Below are positions 1-8,518 of a stretch of 32,698 nucleotides of DNA, one piece after another. The DNA is from Rubrivivax sp. GTDB taxonomy: Bacteria; Pseudomonadota; Gammaproteobacteria; Burkholderiales; Burkholderiaceae_C. Numbering within the stretch: position 1 is the first letter of the stretch; each line of letters starts with the position of its first letter. The stretch is from the NCBI GenBank assembly GCA_024641945.1, contig JAHECD010000050.1, forward strand, positions 1 through 32,698, given 5' to 3'. A program made the position numbers and the translations under genes. The notes below the pieces were generated by a model. The model saw only the letters and a program-made list of their open reading frames with translations, searched no databases and was not told the DNA's origin.

Positions 1-101
1 GGGCCGATAGCAGCCGATCCGCATGTGATCTCTTGTCGAGGAGTGCTGAACGAACGTGCAATCGCGCGCGCTCGGCCACAGGCCGGCCACCGACGCGGTC
101 G

Positions 102-938
102 TCAGTCGACAAAGAAGTCTGGGATGAAATCCTTCGTGCCGGGGACCACCGAGTACTTGTCCAGATCGTGTACCCCATGGTGCTGCAGGAGCTCGTCGTC
201 GATGTAGAACTGCCCCGTGGCCGCCTTCGAATCGCCGGTGAGGATCCACCATGCGGCATCGGCCAGGATATCCGGCTGGCGGCATTTGTTCAGATCGATG
301 CCCGGGATCATCTGCAGCGCGGCAGTGGCGATGGCGGTGCGCGGCCACAGGCTGTTCACCGCGATGCCGAGCGGGCGGAACTCACCGGCATGGCCGAGCG
401 TGCATTCGCTCATGCCGTACTTCGCCATCGAGTAAGCCACGTGCGGGCGGAACCAGTGCTCGCGCATGCTCAGCGGCGGGCTCATGTTGAGCACGTGCGG
501 GTTGCGACCGGCCTGTGCGCTCTTGACCAATTCCGGCAGACAGGCCTGCGTGCAACAGTACGTGCCACGCACGTTGACGCCAAACATCAGGTCGAACCGC
601 TTCATAGGCGTGGCCGGCGTGGGCGTGAGACTGATCGCGCTCGCGTTGTTGACAAGGATGTCGATACCGCCGAAGCGCTCGACCGCCTCCTTCACCGCGG
701 CGGCCACGGCGTCCTCGTCGCGGATGTCCGTCTGCACCGGCAGCGCCTGCCCGCCAGCGTCGACGATTTCCTGCGCCGCGCTGTAGAGCGTGCCGGGCAG
801 TTTGGGGTTGGGCTCGGTCGTCTTGGCCAGAAGCACGATGTTGGCGCCGTCGGCTGCTGCGCGCTTGGCGATGGCCAGGCCGATGCCGCGGCTCGCGCCG
901 GTGATGACGAGGGTCTTGCCCTTGAGGCTGCGTGTCAT
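102..938 (-). CDS. SDR-family oxidoreductase, HSDL2-like
   Basis: A 278-residue short-chain dehydrogenase/reductase. The cofactor motif GASRGIG is at residues 14-20. The NNAS motif lies mid-domain, followed by an active-site serine in NMSPPLS and a YSMAK catalytic Tyr-Lys pair. The wording around these motifs (SLKGKTLVITGASRG, NPKLPGT, TPMKRFDL) matches the HSDL2 (hydroxysteroid dehydrogenase-like 2) subgroup, but the SCP2 lipid-binding tail of animal HSDL2 is absent. The start is the ATG at 938, which overlaps the upstream stop codon by four bases (ATGA) and follows a GGAGA ribosome site; a longer frame exists but shadows the esterase gene. As last gene of the beta-oxidation operon it probably acts on an acyl-CoA or fatty-acid-derived alcohol or ketone. 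The substrate is not known. Family assignment is firm; subgroup is by eye. Confidence 0.93.
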   Translation of the reverse strand: MTRSLKGKTLVITGASRGIGLAIAKRAAADGANIVLLAKTTEPNPKLPGTLYSAAQEIVDAGGQALPVQTDIRDEDAVAAAVKEAVERFGGIDILVNNASAISLTPTPATPMKRFDLMFGVNVRGTYCCTQACLPELVKSAQAGRNPHVLNMSPPLSMREHWFRPHVAYSMAKYGMSECTLGHAGEFRPLGIAVNSLWPRTAIATAALQMIPGIDLNKCRQPDILADAAWWILTGDSKAATGQFYIDDELLQHHGVHDLDKYSVVPGTKDFIPDFFVD

Positions 939-1690
939 GCGGTGGTCTCCTGATTCGATGAGGTGGGGCCGAGCCCGCGCAACCGGGGCCAGACCTGCGA
1001 TGCCAGGTGCGCTGCGATCGCATTGGCGCAATAGCGGTAGACCGGCTCGCCGGGATGGAACCCGTCTGCGGCCATGACTCCGCGATTGAGCGGCATCTCC
1101 ATGTCGACCACGCTGACGTCTCCGCGCGATCGCACCCAGCGTGCCATCGCCGAGTTGTGCCGCTTGGCGTCGGCTCCGGCGACCCAGCGCAGCGGCTGCG
1201 GCAATCCGGGAAAGTGATGCACCGGCGGCAGCGGCGCAAACACCACGTGTTGCACGCCGGCGGCATTGCGCAGCCAGTTGGCCAGCGATTCGCGCGCCGA
1301 CATGGCATGGTGCGACGGCACCTGTTCGACCACGTCGTTGACGCCCGTGACGACCACCGCCAGATCGGCGCGGGGCGCCTCGCGCTGGATCAATTGCAGC
1401 GTCTGAGCCGTCGTCAATCCGGACCGGGCCAGGAGTTGCCAATCGACCCTGACACCACAATCCCGCGCGAGCCTCGATGCCAGCTGCGTGGCCAATGCGT
1501 CGCTTTGGCGGGCGACGCCGACCCCGGCGGCCGACGAGTCGCCGGCGATAAGAAGCTGCAGCGCAGGCCCGGTGCCCACGACACCGTGCCTTCGGCCCGC
1601 GGGCTCGGGAAGCCGCGGCAGCCGTGCACGCGTCCGGATCGCCTGCACCACCAGGAGCGGGCTGAGGGCGATCTTCAGCGTCAACGACAT
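935..1690 (-). CDS. SGNH/GDSL-family hydrolase (esterase/lipase)
   Basis: A 251-residue SGNH hydrolase. Block I is GDSSAAG with nucleophile Ser52, block III is the GVND segment with the oxyanion asparagine, and block V is DGFHPG with Asp209 and His212, so the full catalytic set is present. The N-terminus has a short hydrophobic stretch followed by Arg-rich sequence, which could be a weak signal-anchor; export is uncertain. It starts 13 bases after the crotonase gene and overlaps the SDR gene by four bases, so it belongs to the beta-oxidation operon. A role releasing fatty acids from esters, or acting as an acyl-CoA thioesterase, would fit the context, but the sequence does not settle the substrate. 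Confidence 0.9.
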   Translation of the reverse strand: MSLTLKIALSPLLVVQAIRTRARLPRLPEPAGRRHGVVGTGPALQLLIAGDSSAAGVGVARQSDALATQLASRLARDCGVRVDWQLLARSGLTTAQTLQLIQREAPRADLAVVVTGVNDVVEQVPSHHAMSARESLANWLRNAAGVQHVVFAPLPPVHHFPGLPQPLRWVAGADAKRHNSAMARWVRSRGDVSVVDMEMPLNRGVMAADGFHPGEPVYRYCANAIAAHLASQVWPRLRGLGPTSSNQETTA

Positions 1691-1703
1691 CGACGCACCG
1701 GCC

Positions 1704-2477
1704 TCAGAACTTCGAGAAGTCGGGCTTGCGCTTCTGGAAGAAGGCCTGGAAGGCCTCCATGGCCTCCGGGCTGCGGAGCCGCCTGGCGAACAGCTCCCCT
1801 TCGGTCCGGATCGTCTTCAGGATCAGTTCACGCTGGGGTGCGGTCATCAGTTGCTTGGATTCGCGCACGGCGCCCGGTGGCAGCGCATTGAACCGCTCGG
1901 CGACGCGCCGTGCGTGGTTCACCACCTCGCCCGCCGGCAGCACGGCATTCGCCAGCCCGCACTCGACCGCCTGCTCGCCGGTGAACGGATCGCCGAGCAG
2001 CAGCTTTTCCGCCGCGCGCCGCTGGCCCATCAACTGCGGCACGAGCAGGCTGGACGAGAACTCGGGCACGAGCCCCAGGCCGACGAACGGCATGGCCAGC
2101 CGGGCTTCGTCGGAGACGTAGACAAAGTCGCAATGCAGCAGCATCGTCGTTCCGATGCCGATGGCCGCGCCGGTCACGGCCGCAACCACCGGCTTGTCGC
2201 ATTCGATCAGCGCGCGCATGAATTTGAAGACCGGCGACTCCGACGAATCGCTGCCCTGGCCAGGCGGCCGGGACATGAAATCCTCGATATCGTTGCCCGA
2301 AGTGAAGACACCCGGCTGCCCCGTGATCAGCACCGCACGCACCGCGCCATCGGCCGCCGCCGCTTGCAGCGCATCGCTCATCGCCTGGTACATCGCCACG
2401 GTGAGGGCGTTCTTCTTTTCCGGGCGGGCGATCTCGATCGTCGCCACGCCGTTGTGCACACCGGTCTTGATCGTCAT
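1704..2477 (-). CDS. Crotonase-family protein, probably delta3-delta2-enoyl-CoA isomerase rather than hydratase
   Basis: A 257-residue crotonase-fold protein. The acyl-CoA/oxyanion segments are visible (FTSGNDIEDF near residue 58; GAAIGIGTT near 103). Of the two glutamates used by true enoyl-CoA hydratases, the first is replaced by Thr111 and the second by Phe131. Instead there is a glutamate in VPEFSSS (Glu139), the position of the catalytic acid in peroxisomal-type enoyl-CoA isomerases (PEGCSS in the eukaryotic family). This suggests it shifts double bonds of unsaturated acyl-CoAs so they can enter the FadN/thiolase steps. Start is ATG 2477, preceded by AGGAGA; a longer frame upstream lacks support. 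It follows the thiolase gene by 29 bases in the operon. The isomerase call is inferred from residues. Confidence 0.88.
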   Translation of the reverse strand: MTIKTGVHNGVATIEIARPEKKNALTVAMYQAMSDALQAAAADGAVRAVLITGQPGVFTSGNDIEDFMSRPPGQGSDSSESPVFKFMRALIECDKPVVAAVTGAAIGIGTTMLLHCDFVYVSDEARLAMPFVGLGLVPEFSSSLLVPQLMGQRRAAEKLLLGDPFTGEQAVECGLANAVLPAGEVVNHARRVAERFNALPPGAVRESKQLMTAPQRELILKTIRTEGELFARRLRSPEAMEAFQAFFQKRKPDFSKF

Positions 2478-2506
2478 CGGGTCGTCTCCTGTCGAAAGCT
2501 GCGGGT

Positions 2507-3706
2507 TCAGACGCGTTCGAGGATGCCTGCCGCACCCTGGCCCATGCCGACGCACATGGTCACCATGCCGTACTTCTTCTTGTGGCGCTGCAAGGCATGC
2601 ACGACCGTGGCCGAGCGGATGGCGCCGGTCGCCCCGAGCGGGTGGCCCAAGGCGATCGCGCCGCCCATCGGGTTGACCTTGGCGGGGTCCATGCCCAGCG
2701 TCTGGACCACGGCCAGCGACTGGGCCGCAAAGGCCTCGTTGAGCTCGAACCAGTCGATGTCACTCAGTTGCAGGCCGGCGTACTTGAGCGCCGCGGGAAT
2801 CGCCTCGATCGGGCCGATGCCCATGATCTCCGGCGCCACACCGCGCGCAGCAAAGCTGACGAAGCGCGCCAGCGGCTTCAGATCGAAGGTCTTCAGGGCC
2901 TTCTCGCTGCACACGATCAGCGCACCGGCGCCGTCGCTGGTCTGCGAGCTGTTTCCCGCCGTGACGCTGCCCTTGGCGGCGAACACGGGTCTCAGCCTGG
3001 CCAGGCCCTCGAGGGTGGTGTCGGGGCGGGGGCCTTCGTCGATGCGCACGGTGCGCGCGCCGATGTCGATCTCACCCGTGGCCAGGTTCGGCTGGCGCGC
3101 GACCACCTTCACCGGCGTCATCTCGTCGGCAAACGCGCCTGCCGCGATGGCCGCCAGCGCGCGCTGGTGAGACTGCAGCGCGAAGGCGTCCTGGGCCTCG
3201 CGGCTGACTTTCCACTGCGACGCGACGCGCTCGGCCGTCAGTCCCATGCCATACGCGATGCCGACGTTCTCATCCTTGAGGAACACTTCCGGATTGAAGG
3301 ACGGCTTGTTGCCGCCCATCGGCACCATGCTCATGCTTTCGGCGCCGCCGGCAATCATCACGTCGGCCTCGCCGATGCGGATGCGATCGGCGGCCATCTG
3401 CAGCGCGGTCAGGCCGCTGGCGCAGAAGCGATTGACGGTGACCCCACCCACGGTGTGCGGCAAGCCGGCGAGCGCCATCGCCACACGCGCCATGTTCATG
3501 CCCTGCTCGCCTTCCGGGAAGCTGCAGCCGATCACCGCGTCCTCGATCGCCTTCGGGTCGAGCGAGGGCACCTGCGACAGCGCGTGGCTCACCGCGGCGA
3601 CCAGCAGGTCGTCCGGCCGTGTGTTGCGGAAATAGCCGCGCCCGGACTTGCCGATCGGCGTGCGCGTGGCGGCCACGATGTAGGCCTCTTGAACCTGTTT
3701 GCTCAT
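2507..3706 (-). CDS. fadA: Acetyl-CoA C-acyltransferase (3-ketoacyl-CoA thiolase)
   Basis: A 399-residue type II thiolase that cleaves 3-ketoacyl-CoA to acetyl-CoA and a shortened acyl-CoA. The nucleophile is Cys95 in NRFCASG. The C-terminal catalytic motifs are GHPLGATG (His355) and CVGMGQG (Cys385), all intact, and length is normal for the family. It lies 15 bases downstream of the FadN-type gene, as expected for subunits of one beta-oxidation system. A biosynthetic acetyl-CoA acetyltransferase is possible in principle, but the operon context argues for the degradative enzyme. The symbol is by role. Confidence 0.95.
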   Translation of the reverse strand: MSKQVQEAYIVAATRTPIGKSGRGYFRNTRPDDLLVAAVSHALSQVPSLDPKAIEDAVIGCSFPEGEQGMNMARVAMALAGLPHTVGGVTVNRFCASGLTALQMAADRIRIGEADVMIAGGAESMSMVPMGGNKPSFNPEVFLKDENVGIAYGMGLTAERVASQWKVSREAQDAFALQSHQRALAAIAAGAFADEMTPVKVVARQPNLATGEIDIGARTVRIDEGPRPDTTLEGLARLRPVFAAKGSVTAGNSSQTSDGAGALIVCSEKALKTFDLKPLARFVSFAARGVAPEIMGIGPIEAIPAALKYAGLQLSDIDWFELNEAFAAQSLAVVQTLGMDPAKVNPMGGAIALGHPLGATGAIRSATVVHALQRHKKKYGMVTMCVGMGQGAAGILERV

Positions 3707-3721
3707 CTTGTTCTCCGGCGA

Positions 3722-6118
3722 TCAGTTGCGAACGGGCTTGCCGGTCGACAACATGCCCATGATCCGTTCCTGCGATTTGGGGTGCTCGAGCAGCGCGCAG
3801 AAGTGCTTGCGCTCCAGCCCCATCAGGTACTCCTCGGTCACCAGCGAGCCGCCGTCGACCTCGCCGCCGCACACCACGTCGGCGATGAGCATCGAGATGT
3901 GGAAGTCGTGCGCGCTGATGAACCCGCCGTCGCGCATGTTGGTGAGCTGGCCACGGATCGTCGCGATCGCATTGCGGCCGGCCACCGGGATCAATGCCTT
4001 CGCCGGCGCGCGGTAGCCGCTGTCGGCCAACGCCTTGGCCTGTGCGATCGCCACGAAGAGCAGTTCGTCCTTGTTCGGCACGACCACGTCACTCCACAGC
4101 AGATAGCCCATCTTGCGCGACTCGATCGCGCTCGTGCCGACCTTGGCCATCGCAGCGTTCTGGAACCCATCGGTGAGGAACTTGAAGATGTCGGCGTTTG
4201 CATTGCCGGCTGCCGCCATCTCGGCCGCGCGGCGCGCGATGTAGGTCAAGCCGCCGGCGCCCGGCACGAGGCCGACCCCGACCTCGACCAAGCCCATGTA
4301 CGACTCCATCGCCGCGACGCGCTTGCTCGAATAGACCGCCAGTTCGCAGCCGCCGCCCAGCGCGATGCCGCGTATCGCGCTGACCACCGGCACCTGCGCA
4401 TACCGCACACGCAGCATGAAGTCCTGGAACTTCTTCAGCTCCGGCGCGATGCCCTTGGCGCCGGTCTTCATGAAGACCGGCATCAGCGCCTCGAGGTTGG
4501 CACCCGCCGAGAACACGTCGTCGGGCGACCAGATCACGAGGCCCTTGTAGCCGGATTCCGCCATTTCCAGTGCCGTCTGCAGACCCTCGGCCACGGTCGG
4601 GCTGATGAGATGCAGCTTGGCGGTGATGCTGGCAATCAGCACCTCGCCGTCGAGCGTCCAGACCCGGACCTCGTCGTTCTGGAAGACCTCGGTGCCGCTC
4701 TTCAGCGCAGGCACGGCGCCTGCGCCGAAGACGTTTTCGGGGAAATGCTGGCGCGCGTAGACGGGCAGTGTGCTGCGCGCCACGAAGCGCGAGTGCGCGG
4801 CACTCCACGAGCCTTCGGGCCGGTGCACGCCGCCGTTGGCCGCCACCGGGCCGCTGAAGACCCAGTGCGGCAACGGCGCCGAACTCAAGGCCTTGCCAGC
4901 GTCGATGTCGGCTTGCACCCACTCGGCCACCTGCTTCCAGCCGGCCTCCTGCCAGAGCTCGAACGGGCCCTGGCTCATGCCAAAGCCCCAGCGCATGGCG
5001 AAGTCGACATCGCGCGCACTGTCGGCGATGTCGGCCAGGTGCACGGCGCTGTAATGGAAGCCGTCGCGCAGGATGGCCCAGAGAAACTGCGCCTGTGGAT
5101 TGCTGGACTCGCGCAGCAGCTTCAAGCGCTCGGCGGCCGGCTTCTTGAGCATGCGCACCACGATCTCGTCCGCCTTGCCGCCTGCAGGCACGTAATCCGC
5201 CTTGGCGGGATCCAGGCGAAGGATGTCCTTGCCGACCTTCTTGAAGAAACCGGCGCCGGTCTTCTGGCCGAGCGCACCCTTGCCGATCAGCGCGTCGAGC
5301 ACCGGCGGGGTCGCATAGCTCGGGAAGAACGGATCGTCGGCGAGGTGGTCCTGCAGCGTCCTGATGACGTGCGCCATCGTGTCCAGGCCCACGACGTCGG
5401 CGGTGCGGAAGGTGCCGCTGGAGGCACGGCCCAGCTTCTTGCCGGTCAGGTCGTCGACGACGTCATAACCGAGGCCGAAGTTCTCGGCCTCCTTCATCGT
5501 GGCCAGCATGCCGGCGATGCCGACACGGTTGGCGATGAAATTGGGGGTGTCCTTGGCGCGCACGACACTCTTGCCGAGTGCACTGGTGACGAAGACCTCG
5601 AGCTGGTCGAGCACCTCGCTGCGCGTGGCCGGGGTCGGAATGAGCTCGACCAGCGACATGTAGCGCGGCGGGTTGAAGAAGTGGATGCCGCAGAAACGCG
5701 GGCGGATCTCCTCCGGCAGCACCTCGGACAGCTTGGTGATCGACAGGCCCGACGTATTGCTGGCGACGATCGCGTGCGGCGCAACGGCCGGCCCGATGCG
5801 CTGGTACAGGTCGAGCTTCCAGTCCATGCGCTCGGCGATCGCCTCGATGACGAGGTCGCAGTCCTTCAGCAGGTCGAGGTGCTCTTCGTAGTTGGCCTGC
5901 TGGATCAGCGCAGCGTCCTCGGGGATGCCCAGCGGCGCCGGCTTGAGCTTCTTCAACCCCTCGACCGCCTTGGTCACGATGCCGTTCTTCGGGCCTTCCT
6001 TGGCGGGCAGGTCGAACAGCACCACGGGCACCTTGCAGTTGACGAGGTGCGCGGCGATCTGCGCGCCCATGACGCCGGCGCCGAGTACGGCGACCTTTCG
6101 GACCGTGAATCGATTCAC
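3722..6118 (-). CDS. Bifunctional 3-hydroxyacyl-CoA dehydrogenase / enoyl-CoA hydratase (FadN-type domain order)
   Basis: A 798-residue two-activity enzyme for the middle steps of beta-oxidation. The NAD-binding dehydrogenase domain comes first (GAGVMG at residues 13-18; catalytic His in GIHFFNPP) and the crotonase domain last (FSAGANL, ALGGGCELA and VEVGVGLVPGAGG, retaining both hydratase glutamates). This order is the reverse of E. coli FadB and matches Bacillus FadN and the FadB-prime proteins of Burkholderiales. The chosen start is GTG 6118, because CAGGAGAA lies just upstream and the Rossmann motif begins a few residues later. A frame extending to 6289 has no ribosome site of its own. 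It should work with the thiolase encoded 15 bases downstream. Confidence 0.95.
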   Translation of the reverse strand: MNRFTVRKVAVLGAGVMGAQIAAHLVNCKVPVVLFDLPAKEGPKNGIVTKAVEGLKKLKPAPLGIPEDAALIQQANYEEHLDLLKDCDLVIEAIAERMDWKLDLYQRIGPAVAPHAIVASNTSGLSITKLSEVLPEEIRPRFCGIHFFNPPRYMSLVELIPTPATRSEVLDQLEVFVTSALGKSVVRAKDTPNFIANRVGIAGMLATMKEAENFGLGYDVVDDLTGKKLGRASSGTFRTADVVGLDTMAHVIRTLQDHLADDPFFPSYATPPVLDALIGKGALGQKTGAGFFKKVGKDILRLDPAKADYVPAGGKADEIVVRMLKKPAAERLKLLRESSNPQAQFLWAILRDGFHYSAVHLADIADSARDVDFAMRWGFGMSQGPFELWQEAGWKQVAEWVQADIDAGKALSSAPLPHWVFSGPVAANGGVHRPEGSWSAAHSRFVARSTLPVYARQHFPENVFGAGAVPALKSGTEVFQNDEVRVWTLDGEVLIASITAKLHLISPTVAEGLQTALEMAESGYKGLVIWSPDDVFSAGANLEALMPVFMKTGAKGIAPELKKFQDFMLRVRYAQVPVVSAIRGIALGGGCELAVYSSKRVAAMESYMGLVEVGVGLVPGAGGLTYIARRAAEMAAAGNANADIFKFLTDGFQNAAMAKVGTSAIESRKMGYLLWSDVVVPNKDELLFVAIAQAKALADSGYRAPAKALIPVAGRNAIATIRGQLTNMRDGGFISAHDFHISMLIADVVCGGEVDGGSLVTEEYLMGLERKHFCALLEHPKSQERIMGMLSTGKPVRN

Positions 6119-6212
6119 TTGCTTCTCCTGTGAGTATCTGGCGCCGAGCCGTTCCAGGCCGGACACGCCCCCTTGCGAGCCGACGCCGAGGGCGTCCTGG
6201 GGCTTGCTTGAT

Positions 6213-6644
6213 CTATTCGACACGAATCCATGTCTGGTTGCGGTACAGGAAGGCGATGAAGCCCCGCACCTCGAGCGTCTTGCCGCCATCCTTGGGTGTC
6301 ATGCGCACCTTGTAGACCTTGCCGTTGTTCGGGTCGAGGATGGAGCCGCCATCCCAGTACCCCTCGTCGGCATTCTTCTTGACGCCCTCGACGATCGTCA
6401 TGCCGATGACCTTCTGGTCCTTGCGGGCATCACTGCACTTGTCGCACGTGGAATCCTGCTTGGCGGGATCGAAGATCTTCTCGACCTTGCCCGACAGCAC
6501 ACCGCCGGACTCGGCGATGCGCACCAGGGACTTCTCGTTCTTGGTCTCGTCGTCGATGGTCTTCCACAGGCCCACCGGGCTGGCCTGCGCCCAGGCAGCG
6601 GCAGCGGTCACGGTCAGTGCCAGCGTGGCGAGGATCTTCTTCAT
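6213..6644 (-). CDS. DUF2147-family exported protein
   Basis: A 143-residue protein with a clear signal peptide (MKKILATLALTVTAAAAWA, cleavage before QASP). The mature part is a DUF2147 domain, recognised from its opening SPVGLWKTIDDE, the central GKVEKI and the closing EVRGFIAFLYRNQTW. Two cysteines spaced CDKC sit near the middle and could form a disulfide or bind metal. The protein is probably periplasmic. The molecular function of DUF2147 is not established, although members often occur in lipid or storage-polymer gene neighbourhoods. It lies between the acyl-CoA dehydrogenase (53-base gap) and the FadN-type gene (94-base gap), an odd position for an exported protein. Confidence 0.92.
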   Translation of the reverse strand: MKKILATLALTVTAAAAWAQASPVGLWKTIDDETKNEKSLVRIAESGGVLSGKVEKIFDPAKQDSTCDKCSDARKDQKVIGMTIVEGVKKNADEGYWDGGSILDPNNGKVYKVRMTPKDGGKTLEVRGFIAFLYRNQTWIRVE

Positions 6645-6697
6645 CGTCTGTCTCCTGGTGGTGGCATGGGCAAGTCGGATGCGGGCCGCCGACTCTA

Positions 6698-8488
6698 CTA
6701 AAACATCGCCTCGTCCATCGCCATCAGCGGGGCGAGGCCGCTGCGGGCCGTGCGGATGAGGCCGGCAGTCTCGGGCAGCAGTTTGGCGAAATAGAAGCGC
6801 GCCGTGTGCAGCTTGGCGGTATAGAACGGATCGCCGCTGCCCTGCTTCTGCAGCGCAATCTTGGCCATGCGCGCAAACAGGTAGGCAAACACCAGATGCC
6901 CGCAGACCCGCAGGTAGTCGACCGCCGCCGCACCCACCTCGTCCGCATTGCCGAAGGCCTTCATGCCGAGTTCAGTGGTCAGCTTGGTCACCTTGTCGCC
7001 CAGGTCGGCGAGCGGATTGACGAACTCCTGCATCGCCTCGTCAACGCCCTCTTCTTCGATGAACGCGGCGATCTTCTTGCCGAACTTCTTGAGCTTGGCG
7101 CCATTGTCACCGAGCACTTTGCGCCCCAGAAGGTCGAGCGCCTGCACGGTGTTCGTCCCCTCGTAGATCATGTTGATGCGGGCATCGCGCACGAACTGCT
7201 CCATGCCCCATTCCTTGATGTAACCATGCCCACCGAAGACCTGCTGGCAATGGGTGGTCGCGATCCAGCCGTTGTCGGTGAGGAAGGCCTTGACGATCGG
7301 CGTCAGCAGCGCCACTTCGTCGGCGCAAGCCTTGCGCTCCTCGTGGTCGTCGCTGTAAAGCTCTTTCTCGATCAGCATCGCGATGTGGATTGCCAGGGCA
7401 CGGCCGCCTTCGGCATAGGCCCGCGCCGTCAGCAGCATCTTGCGCACGTCGGGGTGCACGATGATCGGGTCGGCGGGCTTGTCCGGCGCCTTCGGGCCCG
7501 ACAGCGCGCGCATCTGGATGCGGTCCTTCGCGTAAGCGGCGGCGTTCTGATAGGCCACCTCCGTCAGCCCGAGCGACTGGTTGCCGACACCCAGACGGGC
7601 CGCGTTCATCATCACGAACATCGCGGCCAATCCTTTGTTGGCATGGCCCACCATCGTGCCGACGGCACCGTCGAGATTGAGCTGCGCCGTCGCGTTGCCA
7701 TGGATGCCCATCTTGTGCTCGAGGCCGGTGCAGAAGATCGGGTTGCGTTCGCCGAGCGAGCCGTCTGCGTTGACGTTGAACTTGGGCACGACGAACAGCG
7801 AAATGCCCTTGCTGCCGGACGGCGCATCGGGAAGGCGCGCGAGCACCAGATGCACGATGTTGGCGGCCAGGTCGTGTTCGCCCGCGCTGATGAAGATCTT
7901 CTGCCCGGTGATGCGGTAGCTGCCATCCGGCTGCGGCTCGGCCTTGCTGCGCAAGAGGCCCAGGTCGGTGCCGCAGTGCGGCTCGGTCAGGCACATCGTG
8001 CCGGTCCACTCGCCACTGGTCAGCTTGGGCAGGTACAGCGCCTTCTGCTCGGGTGTGCCGTGGGCATGCAACGCCTCGTAGGCCCCATGCGAGAGGCCGG
8101 GATACATGGTCCAGGCCTGGTTGGCCGAATTCATCATCTCGTACATGCACTGGTTCAACACCAGCGGCAGCCCCTGCCCGCCGAACTCGGGATCGCAGCT
8201 CAGGCTGGGCCACCCGCCCTCGACGTACTGGGCATAGGCGGCCTTGAAGCCATCCGGCGCGGCGACTTCGTGCGTGGCCTTGTCGAGCGCGCAACCCTGC
8301 GCGTCGCCGCTGACATTGAGCGGGAAGATGACCTCAGCGGCGAATTTGCCTCCTTCCTCGAGTACGGCATTGATCGTGTCCGTATCGATGTCCGCGTGAC
8401 GCGGGATCATCTTCAACTCGTCCGTGACGTTGAAGAGTTCATGCATCACGAAATGCATGTCGCGCAGCGGCGGGTGATAGCTCGGCAT
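6698..8488 (-). CDS. Acyl-CoA dehydrogenase (long form, about 600 residues)
   Basis: A 596-residue FAD-dependent acyl-CoA dehydrogenase for the first beta-oxidation step. The middle domain carries the substrate/FAD segments MCLTEPHCGTDLG and ITGQKIFISAGEHD. The C-terminal flavin domain has QVFGGHGYIKEWG and MIYEGTNTVQALDL, where Glu443 is the expected catalytic base. The N-terminal extension and the extra C-terminal helical domain are typical of the long class common in Burkholderiales beta-oxidation clusters. Electrons should pass to electron-transfer flavoprotein, which is not encoded here. The start ATG 8488 lies 30 bases from the stop of the TetR gene, so the two are probably co-transcribed. 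Confidence 0.96.
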   Translation of the reverse strand: MPSYHPPLRDMHFVMHELFNVTDELKMIPRHADIDTDTINAVLEEGGKFAAEVIFPLNVSGDAQGCALDKATHEVAAPDGFKAAYAQYVEGGWPSLSCDPEFGGQGLPLVLNQCMYEMMNSANQAWTMYPGLSHGAYEALHAHGTPEQKALYLPKLTSGEWTGTMCLTEPHCGTDLGLLRSKAEPQPDGSYRITGQKIFISAGEHDLAANIVHLVLARLPDAPSGSKGISLFVVPKFNVNADGSLGERNPIFCTGLEHKMGIHGNATAQLNLDGAVGTMVGHANKGLAAMFVMMNAARLGVGNQSLGLTEVAYQNAAAYAKDRIQMRALSGPKAPDKPADPIIVHPDVRKMLLTARAYAEGGRALAIHIAMLIEKELYSDDHEERKACADEVALLTPIVKAFLTDNGWIATTHCQQVFGGHGYIKEWGMEQFVRDARINMIYEGTNTVQALDLLGRKVLGDNGAKLKKFGKKIAAFIEEEGVDEAMQEFVNPLADLGDKVTKLTTELGMKAFGNADEVGAAAVDYLRVCGHLVFAYLFARMAKIALQKQGSGDPFYTAKLHTARFYFAKLLPETAGLIRTARSGLAPLMAMDEAMF

Positions 8489-8518
8489 GTGGATCTCCCA
8501 AAAGCAAGGTCGATGGAT

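Noticed and set aside
2582..6133. A plus-strand open frame of 1183 codons opposite the thiolase and FadN-type genes
   Set aside because: It is the antisense shadow of two clearly recognised genes. Its translation is rich in Arg, His, Ala and Asp with no domain, as expected for the complement of GC-rich codons.
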